A DNA stretch of 64,000 nucleotides from Elusimicrobiota bacterium (GTDB lineage: Bacteria > Elusimicrobiota > Elusimicrobia > UBA1565 > UBA9628): NCBI GenBank assembly GCA_003452935.1, contig DMMY01000027.1:186001-250000 (forward strand), written 5' to 3'. A program made the translations under genes and the position numbers. The notes beneath the pieces were generated by a model, which made no database searches, was not told the DNA's origin, and was given only the letters and a program-made list of their open reading frames with translations. This document shows positions 57,841 to 64,000 of this stretch, piece by piece (the stretch's first letter is position 1; each line of letters begins with the position of its first letter).

Positions 57841-59193
57841 ATGAGACACATTTGCATGGTCGCGCGATTAGCCCTGGCCCTGCTCGTTACGGCGTCGGCA
57901 TGCGCGGCTGCGGACAGCAGCCTTCGGCGCCACGGTCTGGCCGGGTTTGCATACCGAGCGGTCACCGAAGAGGACGTATCGAAGCTTCATCTGCCGGGGC
58001 GGAAAGGAGTCGTCGTCAGGGTTGTGCTTCCAGGCGGCTCAGCGGAAAAAGCGGGGCTGATGCCTGGGGACGTGATCCGAGAGTGCGGGGCAGACTCGGT
58101 CGCGGACGTATCCGGATTCGAGACCCTCTGGCGCCGGCACTATGCCGGAGACCGTGTTCGGCTCTCCGTGCTCCGCGCAGGCGCGGCGCGTCAGTTCGAG
58201 GTAGCCCTGGAGCCCTATACGGAGGAGACGGGCGAAGGACTGGATGTCGAGTACACCTCCTTCGTTTCCTCAGGCGTCAGGCTGCGGGCGGTCATTGTCT
58301 CGCCATCGCAATCCCACACGAAAAAGCCTCCTGCCCTGCTTATGGTCAGCGCCCTCAATAGCCCGGTGCTTGCGACCGTACCGCAGTACGACATGTTCCG
58401 CGACCTGGCGCACGCAGCCGCCAGGAAAGGTTTCAGGGTCCTACGTTTCCAACTGCGCGGGTCCGGCGATTCTGAAGGGGACGATTTTCGGACCACTGAC
58501 TTCTCCACGGAAACGGCGGATAACCTAGCCGCGTTCGACTATCTCGCGGCCCGGCCGGATGTGGATTCCTCCCGGGTCTTCGTTTACGGACACAGCACTG
58601 GCGGGATGGTGGCGGCGACCGTGGTCAACCGCCGACGCGCCGCAGGTGTCATTCTATCATCCACTATCGGCCGCACTTATTATGAGCGGATGGCGCAGAC
58701 GCTGAGGCTACAGAGTGAACTGGCCGGCGAGCAGCCCGCCGACATTGACAGTAAGATCGACGATTATCTGGACCTATCGCTATCCCTCGTCCGCGGAGAA
58801 GCCCTGGCGGACATCCTGAAGCGCAACCCGGGAACAAGAAAGCTGGTCAACAGCAGCGGCCGTATCATGGATGATCGGACGCCCGATTACTGGCGGCAGA
58901 TGCTGGGCATCAACCTCGCCGCTCTCTACGGCTCCATCACGTGGCCCGTGCTCGTCATCCGCGGCGACTCAGACTTTCTGACCCAACGGGCTTGCCACGA
59001 GCATATCCGGGACGTCCTCGTCACGGCAGGCAACAAGGACGTAGAACTGGCACTAATCCCAGGACTCGACCACCATTACGCTGCGGCGAGGGATTTTAAG
59101 GAGAGTTTTGCAAACTACAAGACAGGTGCATTCCGGAAGGATCCCGCGGCCGAAGAGAGAATTCTGGACTGGCTCTCGCGGAATGCCGACTGA
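57841..59193 (+). CDS. Exported PDZ / alpha-beta hydrolase protein
   Basis: A 450-residue protein with a signal peptide (MRHICMVARLALALLVTASACA). Residues about 30-125 are a PDZ domain (GVVVRVVLPGGSAEKAGLMPGDVI; VSGFETLWRRHYAGDRVRL). Residues about 140-445 are an alpha/beta hydrolase: RVFVYGHSTGGMVAATVV (Ser252), VLVIRGDSDFLT (Asp) and LIPGLDHHYAAA (His). GFRVLRFQLRGSGDSEG is the oxyanion-side strand. PDZ-hydrolase fusions of this kind are uncommon. An esterase or peptidase role in the envelope is likely; the substrate is unknown. Confidence 0.82.
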   Translation: MRHICMVARLALALLVTASACAAADSSLRRHGLAGFAYRAVTEEDVSKLHLPGRKGVVVRVVLPGGSAEKAGLMPGDVIRECGADSVADVSGFETLWRRHYAGDRVRLSVLRAGAARQFEVALEPYTEETGEGLDVEYTSFVSSGVRLRAVIVSPSQSHTKKPPALLMVSALNSPVLATVPQYDMFRDLAHAAARKGFRVLRFQLRGSGDSEGDDFRTTDFSTETADNLAAFDYLAARPDVDSSRVFVYGHSTGGMVAATVVNRRRAAGVILSSTIGRTYYERMAQTLRLQSELAGEQPADIDSKIDDYLDLSLSLVRGEALADILKRNPGTRKLVNSSGRIMDDRTPDYWRQMLGINLAALYGSITWPVLVIRGDSDFLTQRACHEHIRDVLVTAGNKDVELALIPGLDHHYAAARDFKESFANYKTGAFRKDPAAEERILDWLSRNAD

Positions 59194-59276
59194 ATTTGTG
59201 ACCATAGAACGACCATCCCAAGCGCGCATTTACTCCACATCTCCTGTGCCGCCAGCAGGCTCGAAGCCGCTCCCGA

Positions 59277-59897
59277 TCACGGCCGCGGGTCTTTGAGAGA
59301 ATAGCTCGTGCTTCGCCCCCCCGCGCTGTCCTTGAGAAGGACGCCATGCTCGACGAGGTCGAGGATGTCCCGGTGCGCCGTGTCCTGGGAGCATTTGGCC
59401 AGCTTCGCCCACTTCGACGAAGTCAGTTTCCCTTCAAAGTGGCCGTCGAGCAGCTTGTTCAGGATAAGGCGCTGCCTCTCGTTGAACGAAACATCGGCGT
59501 ACGTCTTCCAGAACTGATCCCTTCGGAAGACGGTCGTCAGGGCTCTCTCGGTTCCAACGATCGCCCGGTCAAGGCAGCCCAGGAACCACGACATCCACTC
59601 GGTGACATCGAGGGTTCCCTTCTGCGTCTTTTCCAGGATTTCGTAATACTCCTTGCGCTCCCGGCGCATCTGCGCCGACATGCTGTAAAAGCGCTGAGAG
59701 CTGTTCTCGGACCGCGCCAGCGCCCAATCAACGATCGCGCGCGCGATGCGGCCGTTGCCGTCGTCGAAAGGATGGATCGTAACGAACCATAAGTGGGCCT
59801 TGGCGGCCCGCAGCACCGGATCGATGTCTCCGGTTTCATTCGCCCACTCAAGAAAGGCTTTCATCTCAGCGTTAAGTCGCCTAGTGCTCTGACCGAC
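59277..59897 (-). pseudogene. 5'-truncated Fic family gene
   Basis: The frame encodes the second half of a Fic protein: LRAAKAHLWFVTIHPFDDGNGRIARAIVDW, with the complete HPFDDGNGRIAR active motif, followed by a C-terminal winged-helix (LTSSKWAKLAKCSQDTAHRDIL). Residues in the same frame upstream of the first Met (RLNAE) still fit the family, then a TGA occurs at 59898-59900. The N-terminal half, with the inhibitory helix and first Fic helices, is missing. A restart at 59864 could still give a 195-residue protein. The break is next to the 28-bp repeat at 59911. Confidence 0.75.
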
Positions 59898-59910
59898 TCA
59901 TAATCAATCT

Positions 59911-59938
59911 TTGGACCCTTGGGGCAAGAAAACCTTCG
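59911..59938 (+). repeat. 28-bp direct repeat, copy 2
   Basis: Starts TTGGACCCTTGGGGCAAGAA and matches 57286..57313 with one mismatch. It lies directly beyond the broken end of the Fic gene, before the pst-phoU operon's 3' end. Confidence 0.65.
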
Positions 59939-59997
59939 ACATTAGGCCGGCATTAGAAAACAGCACATGGCTAGCCGGATCCGGGTCAGGACGGGAT

Positions 59998-60666
59998 TTA
60001 CTCCGCTTCCTCCGCATGATGTCGGATGTCCTTTCCCAGCGCCATGAATATGACGTCTTCCGCGATGTTCGTGGCATGGTCGGCGATGCGCTCCAGGTTC
60101 CTGGAAATGAGGATGAGGCCCAGCGCCCGCTGGATCGTGGAGGAATCCGACTGCATCAACTGCATCAGCTCGTTGAAGGACTCGCTCTTAAGCTGATCCT
60201 CCTCCGCATCCCGGTCCAGGACCGTTCTCGCGAGCGGCACGTCTTTCCTAACGAAAGCGTCCAGGCTGTCCTTGAGCATGCTTTGCGCCAGCTCGGCCAT
60301 GCGCGGGATGTCCAGCAGCTTCCTTTCGAGCTGAGGCTGAGCCAGCAAAAAACCGGTTGTCTGCGAGATGTTGACCGCCTGATCGCCGATGCGCTCCAGG
60401 TCGGAGTTGATCTTGATGGCCGCGATGATGAACCGCAAATCGGTCGCGGTGGGCTGGTGCAGGGCGATCAGATTGAGGCAGCGGTTATCCACGTCGATGT
60501 GCAGGCGGTTGACCTGCTCCTCGTTCTGCGCCACCTTTTGCAGGGGCTCATTTTTTCTTTCCGCCAGGCCTTGAATGGCCGAATGGATCATATCCTCCAC
60601 CAGGCTCCCCATGGAGAGAATCTGATTCTTGAGTTCCCCTTCGACTTCCTCAAAATGGCGATGCAT
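59998..60666 (-). CDS. phoU: Phosphate-signalling regulator PhoU
   Basis: The ATG at 60666 (MHRHFEEVEGELKNQIL) gives 222 residues with GGAG upstream. Two PhoU three-helix repeats are present. The metal-binding-type motifs DLERIGDQAVNI (near 90) and NLERIADHATNIAEDVIF (near 190) are both intact. PhoU links the Pst transporter to PhoR/PhoB signalling and limits phosphate uptake. It is the last gene of the pst operon, 11 bases after pstB. No phoR or phoB is seen in the window. Confidence 0.95.
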   Translation of the reverse strand: MHRHFEEVEGELKNQILSMGSLVEDMIHSAIQGLAERKNEPLQKVAQNEEQVNRLHIDVDNRCLNLIALHQPTATDLRFIIAAIKINSDLERIGDQAVNISQTTGFLLAQPQLERKLLDIPRMAELAQSMLKDSLDAFVRKDVPLARTVLDRDAEEDQLKSESFNELMQLMQSDSSTIQRALGLILISRNLERIADHATNIAEDVIFMALGKDIRHHAEEAE

Positions 60667-60677
60667 AGGTTTCTCCG

Positions 60678-61432
60678 TTAACCGAATCTTCCAGTAACGT
60701 AATCCTGCGTTTTCTGGTGCTGCGGGTTGGTGAAGATGACGCTTGTCGGATTGAACTCCAGCAATTCTCCCAGCAGCATGAACGCCGTGTAATCGGAAAT
60801 GCGGGCCGCCTGCTGCATGTTGTGGGTGACGATGACGATAGTGTATTTGTCCTTCAAATCCAGCATCAGCTCCTCGATCTTGGCCGTGGCGATCGGGTCC
60901 AGGGCCGAGCACGGCTCGTCCATGAGCAGCACCTCGGGCTCGGTCGCCAGCAGCCGGGAGACGCACAATCTCTGGCGCTGCTCGGGCGAGAGCGACAGGG
61001 CGGAGTCATGCAGCTTGTCCTTGAGCTGTTCCCACAGCCCGGTTCTTCTGAGGCTGTTCTCGACCAGCCCCGGCAATTCGTCATGGCCGGCCAGCGCGTG
61101 TATCTTCGGGCCATACGCCACGTTCTCGAATATGGACAGAGGAAACGGGTTGGGCCTTTGGAACACCATCCCGACCCTCTTTCTGAGCACCGCGGTGTCC
61201 ATCCGCCGGGAATAAATATCGTGGCCGTGCATTAAAACCTGCCCCGTGACGCGGACACCTTTGATGAGGTCGTTCATCCGGTTGAAGACGCGCAACAGCG
61301 TGGATTTGCCGCAGCCCGAAGGACCGATGATGGACGTGATGGCCTTTTCCGGGATTCTGACCGTTATATCCTTGAGGGCGTGAAAATCTCCGTAATGGAG
61401 ATTGAGCTTGTGCGTCTCCAGGGAGGCGACGT

Positions 61433-61436
<4 letters not shown>
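60678..61436 (-). CDS. pstB: Phosphate ABC transporter ATP-binding protein (second copy, altered signature motif)
   Basis: A 252-residue PstB. Walker A is GPSGCGKSTLLRVFNRMND, the Q-loop is GMVFQRPNPFPLSIFENV, Walker B is VLLMDEPCSALDP and the switch His is in VIVTHNMQQAARISDY. The ABC signature, normally LSGGQQQRL, reads LSPEQRQRL, so both glycines are lost. The neighbouring paralogue keeps the normal motif. A heterodimer with one consensus and one degenerate site is possible. It overlaps the upstream pstB by 4 bases. Confidence 0.92.
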
Positions 61437-62190
<754 letters not shown>

Positions 62191-62194
<4 letters not shown>

Positions 62195-63081
62195 TTTGCC
62201 AGCCGCAGCTTGCGCCGGATCCTGGATCTGACCCAGATGGCCGTGAAATTGAGGGCGAAAGTAAGAGCCAGCAGGACGAATACCGTGGAATACAGGATGG
62301 GCTTGGTCTTCTCCACGTCCGGCGACTGCGTGGCCATCACGTAGATGTGGTAGCCCAGCTCCATGAACTGGTCGTTGAGCTTCTTGGGCAGATAGGGCAG
62401 GAAATAGGCCGCGCCTGTAAAAAGGATGGGCGCGACCTCGCCCGCGCCGCGGCTGACGGCGAGTATGCCTCCGGTCAGTATGCCTCCCACGGCTTGCGGC
62501 AGGACGACCCGGCGCACCATCTGCAAGCGCGTGGCCCCCAGGGAATACGCCACCTCGCGAAGGGATCCTGGTATTGCCCTGAGCGCTTCCTCGGTCGCCA
62601 CGACCACGGTGGGAAGGGTCAGCAGGGCCAAGGTCAGGGCCGCCCAGATGATGGCCGGCTGGCCGAAAGCCAGCTGGCCGTTGAAAAAGACTCGGTCCAT
62701 GCCTCGGCCCACGAATTCGATGAAAAAACCAAGGCCGAAGAGGCCGAAAACAATGGCGGGGACGCCGGCAAGATTCTCAATGGCCAGCCTGATCCAGCGT
62801 ACCACCGCGGATTTCTTGGGCGCGTACTCATGCAGGTAGATCGCGGTCATGACTCCCAGGGGGATGACCGCCAGGGTCATCAGAAGCACCAGAAAGAAGG
62901 TCCCGAAGATGGCCGGGAATATCCCGCCCTCGGTCATGCCTTGTTGCGGGGCGGTCATCAGGAATTGCAGGCTCAGGCGCCCCCAGCCGAAATAGGCGAT
63001 GTCGGCCAGGATGGCGGCGACGAACGCCACGATGACCAGGCAGCACAGCCCGGTCAAGCCCACGAAGAGTATGCCTATCAT
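62191..63081 (-). CDS. pstA: Phosphate ABC transporter permease PstA
   Basis: A 296-residue permease with about six transmembrane helices. PLGVMTAIYLHEYAPKKSAVVRWIRLAIENLAGVPAIVFGLFG, EEALRAIPGSLREVAYSLGATRLQMVRRVVLPQA (EAA-type coupling loop) and GEVAPILFTGAAYF are typical of PstA. It forms the membrane channel with PstC. The start overlaps pstC and the stop overlaps pstB, each by 4 bases. Confidence 0.95.
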
Positions 63082-64000
63082 GACGTCCCCAAGACCTTCT
63101 TCTGCAGTCGGGTGACGAACCAGTGCGCGGCCATGTTCAAGACGAACGTGAAGACGAAAAGGCAGGTGCCGATGAAGAAGAGAACATGGTAATGCGCGCT
63201 GCCCACCACGACTTCGCCGAGTTCCGCCGCGATGGTGGCTGACAGGCTGCGCACCGGTTTTTCAAGAGCCCATGAAACTATAGGCGCATTCCCCGAGGAC
63301 ATGAGGACGATCATGGTCTCGCCGATGGCCCGGCCGAAGCCCAACACGCAGGCTGCCAGTATGCCGGGCAGGGCGGCCGGGAATACGACCAGCCAGGCGG
63401 TCTGCCAAGGGGAAGCTCCCATGGCGATGGATGCTTCGCGGTAGCTTTTCGGGACCGCGGTCAGGGCGTCGTCTGCGACCGTGTAAACGATAGGAATCAC
63501 GGCCAAGCCCAAGGCGATTCCGGCGTTGATCGCGTTGAGACGATAGACGATGCCGAAAGCCTCCTGCACATAGCTGGCCATGACCATGAGCGCGAAGAAA
63601 CCCAATACCACCGAGGGAATCCCTGCCAAGAGTTCAATAATCGGCTTAACGAACTCCTTCAAGCCATCCGGTGAAAACTCGGAAGTGAACAGGGCCGCGC
63701 CCAAAGCCAGCGGGATCGCGAAGAGGAGGGCGACGAGGGTTACCTTGAGAGTGCCGATGAACAGAGGCAGGATGGAGTACTTCGGGATTTCGGAGACCGG
63801 CTGCCAGGAGTACGGATGGGCCTGGTCCTGGGGCAGGAACAGCTTGGAGATGTTGGCTTCCTTCCTGACCTCCTGAGAAGTCAGGATGGGCAGCGCTTCT
63901 TTTCCGATGAATACGAAGATGAGAAACAGCCCGACGATGGCTGAAAAGGCGCTGGCGCGGATGATCCCCTCTATGACCGCTTCAGCGAAACGGCCTCGTC
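63078..64000 (-). CDS. pstC: Phosphate ABC transporter permease PstC (N-terminus beyond window)
   Basis: The frame stays open from 63078 to the window edge. It reads RFAEAVIEGIIRASAFSAIVG near the edge, then a transmembrane helix, a periplasmic loop (YSWQPVSEIPKYSILPLFIGT) and the permease core: EFVKPIIELLAGIPSVVLGFFAL, VPKSYREASIAMGASPWQTAW (coupling loop) and GRAIGETMIVLMSSGNAP. A TTG inside the frame at 63704 is not the real start. Only a few N-terminal residues seem to be missing. It heads the visible part of the pst operon; a pstS gene is expected just outside. Confidence 0.93.
   Translation of the reverse strand, partial: RGRFAEAVIEGIIRASAFSAIVGLFLIFVFIGKEALPILTSQEVRKEANISKLFLPQDQAHPYSWQPVSEIPKYSILPLFIGTLKVTLVALLFAIPLALGAALFTSEFSPDGLKEFVKPIIELLAGIPSVVLGFFALMVMASYVQEAFGIVYRLNAINAGIALGLAVIPIVYTVADDALTAVPKSYREASIAMGASPWQTAWLVVFPAALPGILAACVLGFGRAIGETMIVLMSSGNAPIVSWALEKPVRSLSATIAAELGEVVVGSAHYHVLFFIGTCLFVFTFVLNMAAHWFVTRLQKKVLGTS

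Noticed and set aside
63078..63704. PstC starting at the internal TTG at 63704
   Set aside because: The frame continues to the window edge with a transmembrane helix and a periplasmic loop typical of PstC, so the gene is longer and cut by the window.

Overview
The window is GC-rich, densely coded DNA from a Gram-negative bacterium. It encodes lipoproteins with clear lipoboxes, an OmpA-type protein, a beta-barrel protein with an aromatic C-terminus and many signal peptides. Several exported enzymes carry long Ala/Pro-rich leaders before the catalytic domain. With the Pfa-type lipid synthase and exported TldD/TldE pair, this makes me think of an uncultured GC-rich lineage such as Elusimicrobiota, but that assignment is inference; there is no rRNA or other taxonomic marker here. 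No tRNA, rRNA or CRISPR array was seen.

Layout. 1-1008 (minus): a lipoprotein gene and the start of a KASIII-like gene. 1486-3102 (plus): a secreted CsgG-like/VWA protein. 3145-18639 (minus): a four-gene Pfa (PUFA/secondary lipid) synthase operon in transcription order pfaD, pfaA-like, a DUF4384 lipoprotein, and a giant pfaC-like protein with an internal PfaB-like acyltransferase. 18.8-24.8 kb: ORF6N and SpoVG-like genes, OmpA protein, UPF1-like helicase, a REP-associated tyrosine transposase inside inverted repeats, and a cardiolipin synthase. 24.8-35.4 kb: exported TldE/TldD pair, SixA-type phosphatase and barrel protein, diguanylate cyclase, RecB-like nuclease and RsmD, a REC-metallo-beta-lactamase fusion, cupin, ferredoxin. 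35.4-45.4 kb: metallophosphoesterase, a 2-kb block bracketed by matched inverted repeats, a GT87-type membrane protein and a chorismate operon (DAHP synthase, aroA, aroC, tyrA). 45.5-59.9 kb: exported hydrolases and surface proteins, with decayed gene pieces near 57.3 and 59.3-59.9 kb. 60.0-64.0 kb: pstC-pstA-pstB-pstB-phoU.

How the genes fit together. PfaD (enoyl reductase), PfaA-like (KS-AT-ACP-ACP-KR-DH) and PfaC-like (KS-KS/CLF-AT-four hotdogs) form a nearly complete iterative lipid synthase; only the phosphopantetheinyl transferase is missing. First genes of transcription units often have a -10 box only a few bases before the start codon and no Shine-Dalgarno, suggesting leaderless mRNAs, whereas many downstream genes overlap by ATGA or have a Shine-Dalgarno.

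The most unusual signals are: (1) paired GC-rich palindromes inserted in frame in three coding sequences; (2) REP-like inverted repeats shared between the transposase and a 2-kb transposase-less cargo block; (3) four neighbouring exported enzymes, two of families usually cytosolic, sharing a long leader that ends in a hydrophobic-FD[G/D/Q] motif; and (4) the unusual Pfa operon itself.
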